Assembly: GCA_019914995.1 (NCBI GenBank)
Contig: CM034133.1
Location: 3,100,001 to 3,164,000, forward strand
DNA: 64,000 nucleotides
Direction of reading: 5' to 3'
Origin: Acanthochlamys bracteata
Taxonomy: Eukaryota > Streptophyta > Magnoliopsida > Pandanales > Velloziaceae
The notes below the pieces were generated by a model. It had not been told where the DNA came from and ran no database searches. It worked only from the letters and a program-made list of their open reading frames with translations. The first letter of the stretch is position 1; every line of letters begins with the position of its first letter. Shown here one piece after another: positions 13,401 through 25,045 of this stretch. The translations under genes and the position numbers were made by a program.

Positions 13401-14511
13401 GATAAGCCACAAGATTAACAAATTGTCTTTTGGGAAAGAGTTCCCAGGAGCTGTAAATCCACTTGATGGGTATGTCTAAGCTACACTACTCTGTTCTTAT
13501 CCTAAATTCCTAATTATTTTCACTCAATGGTTGGATGATTGTTGCTTTTCATTTGAACTAATCTAGTGTATCGTGGAGACAACATTCATCACCTGCAGGA
13601 ATGTACCAATATTTCATCAAAGTGAGCAAGTTTCCTTTTGATTTGAGAAGTTGTCTTCCCTCTTTTATCGCGACAACTTATGCTGTTAATTAGCTAATGT
13701 TTACTTTGTTAATACACATTTATATATGATGATTGCAAGATTTACTATTTGCACTAGCATCTTAATGAGCTGTTTCCCTGGTATCAGGTTGTTCCTACGG
13801 TCTATACAGGCATAACAGGCCATAAAATCTACTCAAACCAGGTACGATCAGTTACTGTTCTTGCACACGTAATTGTACAAGTTTGCTTAATTATCATCTA
13901 TTATATCTACGCTCTTTGACTTTTTATGCAGTTTTCGGTGACAGAGCATTACAGAGAGGGAAATGTTTATCCCAAGCCACTTCCGGGAGTATATTTCTTC
14001 TATGACTTCTCACCAATCAAGGTGAGCAACTACTTGGGACAATATGGTCCGACATGATCATACTCCTTAACTGCTTGGATAAATGTTAAAGTTTACCTCT
14101 CTTGTTAATATTATATTCTTAATGACTTATATATTAATTTCAAGTATTTACAAGTACTCTGTAGCCCAATCAATGTTTCTAGGTGATCTTTGTATAGTGC
14201 AGGGATGAGCTCTGACTTAGTTGTCTTGTTTTGTGCAGGTGATCTTCACTGAAGAGAACAAATCAATACTGCACTTTTTGACACACATATGTGCAATAAT
14301 CGGAGGTATGCAACTGTATTCGTATAAATCATATTGTGTGTGCTTCTGTCAACCTCCTAAAGTAATTTGCTGAATTTTCTGGCTTGTTGAGTAACTCGGG
14401 TCATTTCTTAAAATTTCAGGAATATTCACAGTAGCAGGTATTATAGATGCATGTTGGTATCATGGCAATCGAGCAATAAGAAAGAAGATGGAGATTGGAA
14501 AATACAGATAA
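7495..14511 (+). CDS. ERGIC3: ERGIC3/ERV46-type ER-Golgi cargo receptor
   Basis: Thirteen coding exons: 7495-7633, 9825-9898, 10076-10159, 10289-10369, 11221-11301, 11485-11577, 13098-13280, 13402-13469, 13567-13621, 13788-13841, 13932-14021, 14239-14305 and 14420-14511. They sum to 1161 nt (386 residues), the usual size for this family. A short cytosolic N terminus (NKLRNLDAYPKVNEDF) precedes a membrane segment at about residues 29-46. A long lumenal domain follows, with the conserved TKLVVDTSRGE and YCGSCFGAE/CCNSCEE cysteine pairs. A second membrane segment (THICAIIGGIFTVAGIIDAC) lies near the C terminus. By family knowledge it cycles between ER and Golgi as a COPII cargo receptor with ERV41. 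Intron 1 (2.2 kb), intron 4 and intron 6 are enlarged by retroelement debris. All exon joins keep frame, so the gene looks functional. Confidence 0.95.
8183..9720 (-). mobile_element. Degenerate LINE reverse-transcriptase relic, antisense, in ERGIC3 intron 1
   Basis: Read on the minus strand, the piece near 9590-9610 gives KAIGPNEIP. About 9405-9480 gives PIYKHKGDIQNCINYKG followed by IKLMSH. About 9270-9350 gives ISDNQFNFMP. These are successive landmarks of plant non-LTR reverse transcriptases. At 8183-8240 lies the complement of the typical plant LINE 3' end (CATATAGCCAACCCA, then GTTGTTG). Many stops and indels mean it is dead. It accounts for most of the 2.2-kb intron. Confidence 0.8.
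10625..11045 (+). mobile_element. LINE 3'-end fragment, sense, in ERGIC3 intron 4
   Basis: The block ends with the plant LINE 3' signature (TTCATGTAGCCGACCCCAC, then a GTGGGATAAAGG-like stretch and a TTGTGTTGTTG tail) at about 10990-11043. Upstream codons resemble the C-terminal part of LINE ORF2 (a CRQVSVVQIV-like region and TEYRLWWFGH-like remnants at about 10750-10810) with stops and shifts. It is a 5'-truncated, decayed copy in the orientation opposite to the relic in intron 1. Confidence 0.7.
12090..12560 (+). mobile_element. LTR-like block in ERGIC3 intron 6
   Basis: Within intron 6 (11578-13097) lies a TATAAATAGG box (about 12340), followed some 65 bp later by AATAAAAG (about 12408). 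That is the promoter/poly(A) order of an LTR retrotransposon LTR. An 11-bp perfect inverted pair (GGAAGGTAGAG at 12233-12243 and its complement at 12288-12298) lies upstream. I could not fix TG...CA ends or a target duplication, so a solo LTR is an inference. Confidence 0.35.
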
Positions 14512-15060
14512 TTCCAAATGATATGAGAGAGCCAAGCCAAATATCTATCTACCAACAAACAAAGCATGCAATATGCAGAGCGACCACAACCACAGTCACA
14601 CAAAGCAGAAAAGTTGACAGTCAGAAGGGATCAGGGATCTTAATTTTATACGAGATGGTTCAATATTTATATGTGCATTTGTAGTCTGTACTGTTTCTGT
14701 GACATTAAATTGTAACATGCTTAAATTATCCGGGGTAGAAAATCATTTTTCTGTGTTGAAAGGATCCAGATGTTTGCTTCCAGACTGTACCTATTGTGTT
14801 TGAATTGAATTTGGATGGAGAAGAGCTTCAAACGAAAGTTGCTTGATGCCACTTTGCCCAAGCAAGTCAAAGTCCAGTTTAACCATTATTTGCTAGAGGC
14901 CATGTAGGCATTGTATAAACAGTAGGCACATGAAGAGGATCAACTGTTGTGATGTAGGCATTTATTGGCTTCAACGGTGCAGATGCAGCTCTGGATAATA
15001 AAACCTACTCGCACACAACAAAAGTTTTTATTCACTGCACTCATTCCCTTTCCCTCTCTG
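14512..15060. other. 3' region of ERGIC3 gene and intergenic DNA
   Basis: The sequence directly after the stop codon probably forms the 3' UTR. Beyond about 14800 I see no coding potential or named element. Confidence 0.5.
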
Positions 15061-15069
15061 CAACAGCGT

Positions 15070-15780
15070 ATTTTTTGCTCTCCAAGCAAAATCGAGTTCG
15101 CTGGCTTCATTTTGGCTTGATTTTGCTATTTCAGCCGAAATTGAATGCTCTGTGGCTCGATTTTGTGATTCTAGTCTTTGTTCGACTTTCCATTAAGATT
15201 TCAGCTTGAGTTTATCTCAAGTTTCGATTTTGACTCTAGCTTCAATTTCAGCCGACTTTAACTTCGAAACGAACAAAATCGAATTTTTTTGTGCTCGATT
15301 ACGGTTCGATTTTGAATTTTGGTGTCCATTTCAGCTTTTGACAAGATTTTGGCTCGTGTCGACTCGAGCTTTGAAATGAGAAAAAATCGAATTTTTTGCG
15401 CTCGATTACGACTTGATCCGGATTTCGATATCCATTTCGGATTGTGATCGAGATCTGACTCAGTTTCGTCTTCGGCTTCGACCTAACTCTGGCCGACTTC
15501 GACTTTTTAATTTTTTTATAAGTTTTTTATTTTCAAAGATTTTTAAAAATTTGTTTGATGATTTGTTTTAATTTTTGCTGATTTGTTTTGATTTTGCTAA
15601 TATATTTTAGTTTTCTCTGATTTATTTTATAGTGAATTGAATTTATTTTATGATATATTAGATTTATTTTATGGTGTATTGGTTTTGATTTTTATGGTGT
15701 ATTGATTATGAGTTATGATATATTGATATTTTATTTATAGTGCAGTAGATAGTTGACACGAAACTATTATGTTAAATGTA
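15070..15780. repeat. Low-complexity TTCGA/TCGATTTTG-rich block grading into TTTATTTTATGGTGTATTG repeats
   Basis: From about 15080 to 15500 variants of GGCTCGATTTTG, TTCGACTT and TTTCAGCC recur at irregular spacing without a fixed period. From about 15540 to 15740 this changes to short repeats around TGATTTGTTTT and TTTATGGTGTATTG. It looks like a decayed, slippage-derived repeat. No open frame is worth calling. Confidence 0.6.
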
Positions 15781-17149
15781 TGGTTATCAAAATTGGGACG
15801 ATAAGTAGGTTTCATATTGAGAAGTACTAATAAAGCAATGATGAGTTTGCAAAATTTTCCTCAATGTGCATTGACTCTTTAAGTACACAGCAACACAATT
15901 GTGACAGAAAATACAGTGTAGAGAGAAAGAGAACAGTGGATTCTTTCCATAAGTATTAGAAGAAAGTTGTACTTTTGAACCTCAGTGCTTACAGTGCATG
16001 AAATCTGAACCTCCATCCTCTCTATTATTGTTTTGTTGTTGATGAAAGAATACTGAAAATCTAGCTCTTGTTGTAATTTGTAACTAGATATTAAATGTGT
16101 AACTCTCTGTTGTGAAATATAACTCAATGTTGAAAATGTAACTTGACAATGTACCAGATGTTATAATTCTTCCTCTTTATTATAAATCTTCTATGCTGAA
16201 AATATAACCATATATTATATTTTTTCTCTACTATAATTCTTTCTCTGTTGTGATAAAAATCTTATAAGATATTCAGATTCAATATACACTACTATCATCA
16301 AATCTAATAAAAATGAACTTCAAGTACTACGAAATAAATTTTTATTGTCGTTGGATGCTTAAAACAGTGATTAAAAATAATTGAAATATCTTAGCTAAAA
16401 AGTGATTAAAGATAATAAAAGCAAATGAAAAAAATAACATGAATGATCTAGGCTTCATTCTATCACAATTTCAAACACCTGTGATTGGATGATGTATGTA
16501 GCATGTGATCACAACATCAAATACTCACTAAATGCTAGCTAAATTTAATCCCAACTCATTTAATCACACATATTGTTAAATGCTAGTTACAACGGCCAGC
16601 TACTTTCTCACGCATTCTCCTTCTCTCTCGTTCTATTTTTCTCCTGTATTAATTCATTCTTCTTTTTTCCTTATTTCTTTATTTTGTTTTAAATCTCAAA
16701 ACAAATTGTCCCTTTTATATGTTTTTTATTCTTCTGGGAGACAATTCGGCACAGCTCTTGAGCTTTTCTTTTTTCTGCTCTATGGATTAGCACATCTCAA
16801 ATTGTGAAGAAAGTGTCTTAACTGACAGATTTTTTGATTCATAATTTGTTTGTTTTAATATTATATTGCTAAATTTAGAGCAAGCATAACAAAACAAAAA
16901 ATACATCTCTGTTACGTTATAACTTTTATATTTTTAACGCAATTTTTTCTTATAGCTTACAAAACAAATCCAACTGAGTGCTCTGTTGCATCAACTCATG
17001 ATGTAATAGCAAAAAGAAAAAGTCACCATATTTAGATATGATTTTTTCAACCTTTGAAGCTGCAAAAAATTATATATATAAGAGTAATTTTATATTTAGT
17101 GTTGTTATTCAATTACGAAAAAGAAAGTTTCGATGAAATTAGTGCTTGT
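15781..17149. other. Intergenic DNA without recognisable gene
   Basis: AT-rich sequence. Around 16070-16230 a weak pattern of TGTAACT/ATATAAC motifs recurs every 20-30 bp. A short open frame at 16580-16807 is low-complexity and hydrophobic and has no support as a gene. Confidence 0.5.
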
Positions 17150-18250
17150 CTAATGACTTGTTAGCGATTTGAAAATTATGAAGACCATATCATGAAACAA
17201 ACGGATGAGGAATCTTATAGAGATGCTAACCAAAAAAGAAATAGATGTATAGTGAAATATGAATATTCTGTAAAAATAAAAGTGACGAAGCAAGCAACTG
17301 GATTATATAAAGTGACTCAGTATATTGATGCGCATAATCATAACTTTATCAGTCTAAGAAAAGAATGTGCATGCTTATTTATAAACATATGTCTGCTGCA
17401 GTTAAGACTCATTTCGTAGTGAGAATATACTTGTAAATAAAGTTGTAGATATCATCGATAGAATATAAATTAGTTTTAATGACAGATATTGTTGGAACCA
17501 TTTGGGACCATCGAAGGAGTACAAAAAATTTGTCCAAGGGGATGCAACCACATCACTTAATTTTTTTAAAATAAAGAGTATAGAATATCCAAATGTTTTT
17601 TATTTAATATATATGGATAGCAAAGCAAGCGCAATAAATTTTTTCTAAATTGATAGTCGAACGTGCTTGTAGTTTCAACAATTTGGTGATGTGATATTTT
17701 TCAACACAAGGTATCGTACGAATATGTATGAAATGCTTTTTGCGTCATTTAATGGAGTTAATCACAATATGCAGTCAATTCAGTTTGGTTGTGCATTATT
17801 TTTGGATGAGACTGAAGAGTTTTTTTATTAGTTTTTTGAAACATGGTTTGCAGCTATACAAGGACATACTCTATTTTATTTCATTACAGAGCTATGACTA
17901 AAACTATTGAGAAAGTATTCCGAAAATAGGACATTGATTCTACTTGTGGCATGTAATGGAAAATTTCCTAGAAAATTAAGACATATTTATTTCAAAAAGT
18001 CAAAACTCAGAAAAGATATCTAGATGTGTATTCAGAAAACTTATACTTATAGCACTTTTGAAACGAGGTGGGATGAATGGATATGTAAGTACAACTTGGA
18101 AGAGAATAAATGGTTTCAAAGTATATATGAAATTCGAAAAAAATGGGTTTCAGTTTATCACTTGGGTACTTTCTATGCTGGTAAGACTACTACGTGACGT
18201 TTTGAAAGTGAACCCAGTATTATTAGTATTCTGTTTAAATCTTATTGCAA
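17150..18250 (+). pseudogene. FAR1/FHY3-type MULE transposase relic
   Basis: Pieces of a FAR1-family protein follow each other in order across frames. The N-terminal zinc-binding region appears as ATGLYKVTQYIDAHNHNF (about 17300-17350). The MULE transposase core follows at about 17560-17830, with FKIKSIEYPNVFYLIYMDSK-like, FFNTRYRTNMYEMLFASF and GCALFLDETEEFF. Then come a WDEWICKYNLEENKWFQSIY block (18070-18125) and a WVSVYHLGTFYAG-like end (about 18150-18185). There are several frameshifts and stops, and the usual Asp of the FDTTYR motif reads Asn (FFNTRYR). It is therefore a dead copy of a domesticated FAR1 gene or of an autonomous MULE; I cannot tell which. Confidence 0.8.
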
Positions 18251-19567
18251 TAAAGATTATTCTATTGTGCCCTTTTGCTATTTTGTTGTTTGCTCATTTT
18301 GTAAGGACCAGCCGCTCTGACAGTGATGTCATCGGTGGCTCTCCATATGTGTTTTCTCTGTATTATCTAACAATTTCTATAATTAATTCTCTTAGAACAA
18401 AATTAATCAGAAGCAAGGATTCCTAAAAGCCTCTACTCCAGAATTATTAGCAAAGTTAAGCCTGAGCGTCTATGAGCTATGCAGAATGCATTGAGATTCT
18501 GAAAAGCTAATGCATGATCAACAACATAACCATGAATACCGTACAAAACCAAATTTTGTAAAGTCAGCAATCCTGGAACCTTACACTCTGAAATTGATAA
18601 CAACAGTTAGTATCTAATTCATGACCATAAAGATTCATCAATTGAGGAAAACTAATAGGCATATTTATTTAACAGCAGAAGTAACACCAACCCTACCGCT
18701 CTCTCTTTCTTTCATGGCTTGAGGTGGAATAAGCCAATTACTTTGGTGATTGAGTAAACTATCAGCAAGAACATCATCTCATAGGATGTCAACAAGCTGC
18801 TTCACTTTCTATTTCCCTTTCTGTCTCCCTTTAGTCTCTAATACACCAATGATATCAGTAAACACCTTTTGCAGCTTCAACATGCCTTGCGCAATTTCCT
18901 TCACTCTTCTATTCCTCTTCGCACGCTAAGTCAGGAACTTTTTCGAACACTCTCTCAATAGATTGAGTGTCATCAGAGATAATAATCATCATCCACAATC
19001 TCTCCTGTGGGAATGAAGCACTTCTATATCTGTGCTCAATAACCCTTAATGTCTGGCATTTAAGATATAGTTGCCGACCGAATGTCAACTGATACAATTT
19101 CAGTAGGTAATTGTATTTAGCGACTAAAGTTGTCGAATACCAACTATTTTTGTCAGTCAATGATTATCTTATTTATAGTAGTGATAGCATCAACTCTATG
19201 ATCTTAGCTCTGAGGTTATTAACAATAGATATCTTGTGGTGTCCACCACACTACCAAAATAAAACATTAGCATTAAAGTGTGGTTTGCAGCACATTTGAT
19301 TGATTAAGTGCCTCTTAGATGGGATGTGATTATCTTGGAGAACATGTTGCTGTTGAGAGACTTGGATTGCAATTTCTATCTACTGGTTTTACAAATTTGA
19401 TGTTGAACTTGCTCGTGTTTGCTGTAGTAGTTCTGAGATTGCTAAAGCTATAAGCAATTCCATCAATGCTATGGATGATGCAGAACAGAAAGAGATTTAA
19501 TTATCGCATTAGATTAAAAACGTGAGATGAAATTACTAATTTAATTAGTTAGATACTCTTACACGTG
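18251..19567. other. Intergenic DNA, possible unidentified pseudogene on the minus strand
   Basis: On the minus strand between about 19160 and 18640, stretches read like diverged coding sequence (for example RVKEIAQGMLKLQKVFTDII and a later DDVLADSLLNHQSNWLIPPQ) interrupted by stops. I do not recognise the family. No splice structure restores a convincing gene. Confidence 0.3.
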
Positions 19568-19572
19568 GATTT
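19568..19572. repeat. Target-site duplication (left) of the copia element
   Basis: GATTT lies directly before the 5' LTR and recurs at 25041-25045 after the 3' LTR. A 5-bp duplication is the norm for Ty1/copia insertion. Confidence 0.75.
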
Positions 19573-20279
19573 TGTTGGGCTTTTCCTCCTTTGTGGAGGT
19601 GGCCCAAAAATCTATATGGTTAAAACCCATATGAAGAGGTAAGGATTGTTTGGTCTTTTCCTTTTTAAAAAGAATTTTTAGGGTTTGTAAACCCTATGCT
19701 GCAGCCAACACAAAAAAACAAGAAAAAACAAAAGAGAAAATAGGAAATTTTTTGTCTTGCTGTCCACTTTGATCAAACGCCGGATGAACGTCGATTTGAC
19801 GTCCGATTGAGCTGAAATTTGATCAGCGTGTTTCCGGCGGATAGTTCTTCAATCTGAACGGTGGAGATCGTATTCGGAGTTCTCTATATGCAAATTCGTA
19901 CGTATTTGTGAAGCCACCGATTTGGGTGAGATTTCTCCAATTCTCTTTTACGGTTTGCCAAGATTGTTGAATCTTGAGATATATGGTTGTATGCCTCTAG
20001 TTTTAGCTAGAGAGAACTTGTGTATTCCCATTATTGTGATAGTGGAAGTTTGTTGGTTGCCGTGATTTTTACTCCTTACGTTGAGGAGGTTTTCCACGTA
20101 AATTGCTTGTGTTTATGTGCTTGAGATTGTGGTGATTTTCGAGCATTGAGTATTTGCCGAAAGTATTGCTCTATTTGGTGGTTTTGTATTAGGTTCACAC
20201 AAGAGAGGGATAAGTTTTATTTCCGCTGCATGCTCTACATATTGTGTTGAATATTGCTAGAGACGATTTTATCCCATTG
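19573..20279 (+). repeat. 5' LTR of Ty1/copia element
   Basis: It starts with TGTTGGG and ends CCCATTG. It is repeated almost unchanged at 24338-25040. By eye about 25 positions differ, plus a 4-bp deletion in the 3' copy (TATT at about 20172), so the two LTRs are roughly 96-97 percent alike. The usual end for such copia LTRs is CCCAACA, so both copies seem to have a changed terminus. Confidence 0.9.
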
Positions 20280-20282
20280 AAG

Positions 20283-20294
20283 TGGTACCAGAGC
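20283..20294 (+). other. Primer binding site (initiator tRNA-Met type)
   Basis: TGGTACCAGAGC lies three bases inside the 5' LTR and differs by one base from the TGGTATCAGAGC motif that pairs with the 3' end of initiator methionine tRNA in plant copia elements. Confidence 0.85.
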
Positions 20295-20328
20295 TTTGGT
20301 TTTACTTGATTTGTGCCTTGTGGTGAAC

Positions 20329-23300
20329 ATGGAAGCTAATACAAGTAGAATGATTAATTTGAATGGTTCAAATTACCATCTGTGGAAAGGAAAGATGGAG
20401 GATTTGCTATATGTGAAAGATTATTATCTACCAGTATTTAGTGAAGAAAAGTCTGCCAATAAAACTGATGCTGAATGGAACTTAGCTCATCGGCAAGTGT
20501 GTGGTTTTATTAGACAGTGGGTAGATGATAATGTTTTGAACCATGTTAGCAATGAGAAAAATGCAAGCACTTTGTGGAACAAGCTTGAGCAATTGTATGC
20601 TAGAAAAACTGGAAATAATAAACTGTTCTTGATTAAGCAGATGATGAATCTGAAATATCAGGATGGAAATCCTATGACGGATCATTTGAATGCATTTCAA
20701 GGTATTATTAATCAGTTGGCTGGTATGAATATTAAGTTTGATGATGAAGTGCAGGGTTTATGGCTTCTTGGTACATTGCCGGACTCGTGGGAGACGTTTA
20801 GGACGTCTTTGTCCAACTCAGCCCCAGATGGTGTCATCACTATGAATTTGGCCAAGAGTAGTGTTCTGAATGAGGAGATGAGAAGAAAGTCACAGGGTTT
20901 CTCTTTGCAGACAGAGGTTTTGGTTATAGAAGGAAGGGGGAGGAGTAAGAGCAGAGGTCCGAAGAACAGAGACAGAAGTAAAAGCAAATCTAACAAATTT
21001 GCTGATGTTGAGTGTCATTACTGTGGTCTGAAGGGGCATATAAAGAAATATTGTCGTAAGTTGAAAAGGGACAACAAAAATGACAAGAGTAAGGAAACGA
21101 AAAAGGTTGATGGTAATGAGGTTGATAAAGTTGCTACTGTCACAGATGACTTTCTTATTTTGTATGATGATGTTGTCAATTTTGCTTCTTATGAGACCAG
21201 TTGGGTGATTGATAGTGGTGCCTCCATTCATGCTACATCTCGGAAGGATTACTTTGCATCTTACACATCTGGTGATTTTGGAAGTGTTAGAATGGGTAAC
21301 GATGGCTTAGCTAAAGTTATTGACGTAGGAGATGTGTGCTTGGAGACGAACAATGGTACCGTTCTGACTCTGAAAAATGTTAAGCATATTCCTGACCTTC
21401 GTTTGAATTTGATCTCTACAGGCAAACTTGATGATGAGGGATTTTGCAACACCTTTAGTGATGGTCAGTGGAAACTGACTAAAGGCTCTATAGTTGTGGC
21501 TAGAGGTAGAAAGTGTTCCTCACTTTATTTGATGCAAGGAAAGATATCCGATTCCATTGTCAATGCAGTTGATAGTGATGTTACGGTTGAGCTTTGGCAC
21601 AACAGACTTGGTCACATGAGCGAGAAGGGTTTGCGGATTTTGGCTAGGAAGAATCTCCTTTTTGGAATGAAGAATTCACCGTTGATGAAGTGTGAACATT
21701 GCTTAGTAGGAAAGCAAACCAGAGTTGCCTTTAAGACCTCCGCTCCTTCAAGAAAGTCAGGTATACTTGATTTAGTATATTCTGATGTTTGTGGCCCTAT
21801 GAAAACAAAAACACTTGGTGGTTCTTCTTATTTTGTGACTTTTATTGATGATCATTCAAGGAAGACGTGGGTCTATACCTTGAAAACGAAAGACCAAGTG
21901 TTGGATGTCTTTAAACAATTTCATGCTTTAGTTGAAAGACAAACTGGTTTGAAGTTGAAATGCATTAGAACTGATAATGGGGGTGAGTATTCTGGATCTT
22001 TTGATGAGTATTGTAGACAGCAGGGCATTAGGCATCAAAAGACACCTCCTAAGACTCCTCAGTTGAATGGTTTAGCTGAGAGAATGAACAGGACACTAGT
22101 TGAAAGGGTGAGATGTTTACTTTCACAAGCACAGTTATCAAATTCTTTTTGGGGCGAGGCTTTGAGTACAGTTGTGCATGTTCTAAATCTCACACCATGT
22201 GTTCCTTTAGACTTTGATGTTCCAGATAAAGTTTGGTCAGGCAAGGATGTTTCTTATGATCACTTGCGTGTATTTGGATGTTTGGCTTTTGTGCATATTC
22301 CCAAAGATGAAAGGTCTAAGCTTGATGCGAAGACAAGACAGTGTGTATTCCTCGGTTATGGACATGATGAGTTGGGCTACAGATTTTATGATCATGTAAA
22401 GAAGAAACTTGTCAGAAGCCGAGATGTTGTGTTTGTGGAGAACAAAACCATACGTGACATCAAGAAAACAGATATACCAGTTTCTCGATGTACTGATGGT
22501 TTAGTTGACTTGGATCCAGTTCCTCCAACGCATGTGTCAGCACAGATTGGAGAAGAAGTTCAGGAGAACCAGCATGATATAGGTGATATTAGTATGCCTA
22601 CACCGATTGATGTGAGTGATGTCATTCACGAGCAGTCACCAGTGTCACATGTCCCAGTAGAGGTAACACCAGAGATTCCACTCAGGAGGTCTAGTAGAGA
22701 CCGACAACCTTCCAATCGGTATTCTGTTGATGAGTATGTCTTCTTGATGATGGGGAGAGCCCAATGTTATCAGAGGCTATGGAAGATGAACATAAGAAAA
22801 AGAGTGGTTTGAGGCTATGCAAGATGAGATGAAGTCGTTATATGAGAATAACACTTTTGAGCTAGTGAAGTTACCTAAGGAAAAAGAGCTTTAGAGAAAT
22901 GGTGGGTGTGTCAGAGAAAGCAAGAAGAACACTCTTTCCAACCACGTTATAAAAGCTAGACCGGTTGTCAAGGATTGAGCAAAAGAAAGGTATTGATTTC
23001 GATGAAATCTTTTCTCCTGTTGTTAAGATGTCATCTATACGTGTGGTTTTGGGTTTAGCAGCTAGTCTTGACTTGGAGATTGAGCAGATGGACGTCAAGA
23101 CTGCTTTTCTGCATGGTGACTTAGACAAAGAAATTTACATGCAGCAACCAGAAGGTTTCGAAGTAAAAGGAAAAGAGGATTATGTGTGCAAGTTAAACAA
23201 AAGTCTTTATGGACTGAAACAGGCACCGAGACAGTGGTATAAGAAGTTTGAGTCTGTTATAGGGGAGTAAGGCTACCGGAAAACAACTTCTGATCACTGT

Positions 23301-24319
23301 GTTTTTGTTCAAAGATTCTCTGATGATGATTTTATTATATTATTGCTTTATGTTGATGACATGTTGATTGTTGGTAGGAATGCTTCTAGAATTGACAGAT
23401 TGAAGAAGCAATTGAGTAATTTCTTTGCTATGAAGGATTTAGGGCCAGCAAAGCAAATTCTTGGTATTCGGATTGATCGAGACAGAGTAGCCAAGAAGTT
23501 ATATATGTCACAGAAGCAATATATTGATAAGGTGCTTGAAAGATTTAACATGGATCAAGCTAAAGTGGTTAGCTCTCCTCTTGCTACTCACTTTAAGTTA
23601 AGCACCGAGCAATGCCCTTCTACAGTTCAGGAGAAGGAAGGCATGGAAAGAGTTCCATATGCTTCAGCAGTAGGAAATTTGATGTATTCAATGGTGTGCA
23701 CGAGACCAGATATTGCTTATGCAGTTGGTGTTGTTAGCCGTTTTCTGTCAAATTCAGGAAGGGAGCACTGGGATGCAGTAAAGTGGATTATGAGATATCT
23801 ATGAGGTACTACTGATTTGAGACTCACCTTTGGAGGTGGAAAACCAGTGCTTGTGAGCTATATAGATTCAGATATGGCGGGAGATGTTGATTCCCGAAAG
23901 TCTACTTCGGGTTATTTGATTACATTTTCAGGTGGAGCTGTATCTTGGCAATCGAGACTGCAGAAATGTGTTGCACTTTCTACGACTGAAGCAGAGTATA
24001 TTGCAGCAACTGAAGCTGTAAGGAGTTGTTGTGGTTGAAGAAGTTTATTCAGGAGCTCGGTTTCAAACAACAACATTATGTGCTACTTTGTGATAATCAA
24101 AGTGCAATTCACCTTGGTAAGAATTCTACTTTTCATGCAAGATCAAAGCACATTGATGTGAGGTATCATTGGTTAAGAGATGCTCTCAATGACAACTTGT
24201 TTGAACTTGAGAAGATTCACACCGATCTCAATAGCTCTGATATGTTGACGAAGACACTACCAAGAGAAAAGCTTGAAGTTTGTCGTTTGATCGCCGGGAA
24301 GGCGATTCCCTCCACATAG
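20329..24319 (+). pseudogene. Ty1/copia gag-pol (TNT1-94 type), disabled
   Basis: One polyprotein in copia order. Gag comes first ([18 protein letters not shown]), with a CCHC knuckle [14 protein letters not shown]. The protease site WVIDSGAS follows. Integrase has the zinc region [13 protein letters not shown] and core [20 protein letters not shown]. Reverse transcriptase has MDVKTAFLHGDL and YVDDM. RNase H includes STSGYLITFSGGAVSW and LSTTEAEYIAATEA. Integrase before reverse transcriptase marks the copia superfamily. The first frame is open from the ATG at 20329 to a stop at 22810. Around 22800-22960 the frame shifts twice and a TAG occurs at 22892. In-frame stops follow at 23268 (TAA) and 23802 (TGA), and another shift at about 24025. 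It cannot make its own full polyprotein, though other copies could mobilise it. Confidence 0.95.
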
Positions 24320-24337
24320 TCGGAAAGGGGGAAATTT
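24320..24337 (+). other. Polypurine tract of the copia element
   Basis: A purine run (GGAAAGGGGGAAA) ends a few bases before the 3' LTR at 24338, the expected place of the plus-strand primer. Confidence 0.8.
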
Positions 24338-25040
24338 TGTTGGGCTTTTCCTCCTTTGTGGAGGTGGCCCAAAAATCCATATGGTTAAAACCCATATGAA
24401 GAGGTAAGGATTGTTTGGTCTTTTCCTTCTTAAAAAGAATTTTTAGGGTTTGTAAACCCTATGCTGCAGCCAACACAAACAAAAAAGAAAAAACAAAAGA
24501 GAAAATAGGAGATTTTTTGTCTTGCTGTCCACTTCGATCAAACGCCGGATGAACGTCGATTTGACGTCCGATTGAGCTGAAATTTGATCAGCGTGTTTCC
24601 GGCGGATAGTTCTTCAATCTGAATGGTGGAGATCGTATTCGGAGTTTTCTATATGCAGATCCTTATGTATTTGTGAAGCCACCGATTTGGGTGAGATTTT
24701 TCCAATTCTCTTTTACGGTTTGCCAAGATTGTTGAATCTTGAGATATATGGTTGTATGCCTCTAGTTTTAGCTAGAGAGAACTTGTGTATTTTCATTATT
24801 GTGATAGTGGAAGTTTGTTGGTTGCCGTGGTTTTTACTCCTTACGTTGAGGAGGTTTTCCACGTAAATTGCTTGTGTTGATGTGCTTGCGATTGTGGTGA
24901 TTTTCGAGCATTGAGTATTTGCCGAAAGTATTGCTCTGGTGGTTTTGTATTAGGTTCACACAAGAGAGGGATAAGTTTTATTTCCGCTGCATGCTTTACA
25001 TATTGTGTTGAATATTGCTAGAGACGGTTTTATCCCATTA
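24338..25040 (+). repeat. 3' LTR of Ty1/copia element
   Basis: It repeats the 5' LTR from TGTTGGG to CCCATTA and is followed at once by GATTT, the right target duplication (25041-25045). The 3' LTR carries the promoter copy that could read out into flanking DNA, but the nearest gene downstream starts more than 5 kb away. Confidence 0.9.
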
Positions 25041-25045
25041 GATTT

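Noticed and set aside
16580-16807. 75-codon hydrophobic frame as a membrane protein gene
   Set aside because: Low-complexity T/C-rich DNA gives Phe/Leu/Ser runs; no relative and no promoter signs.
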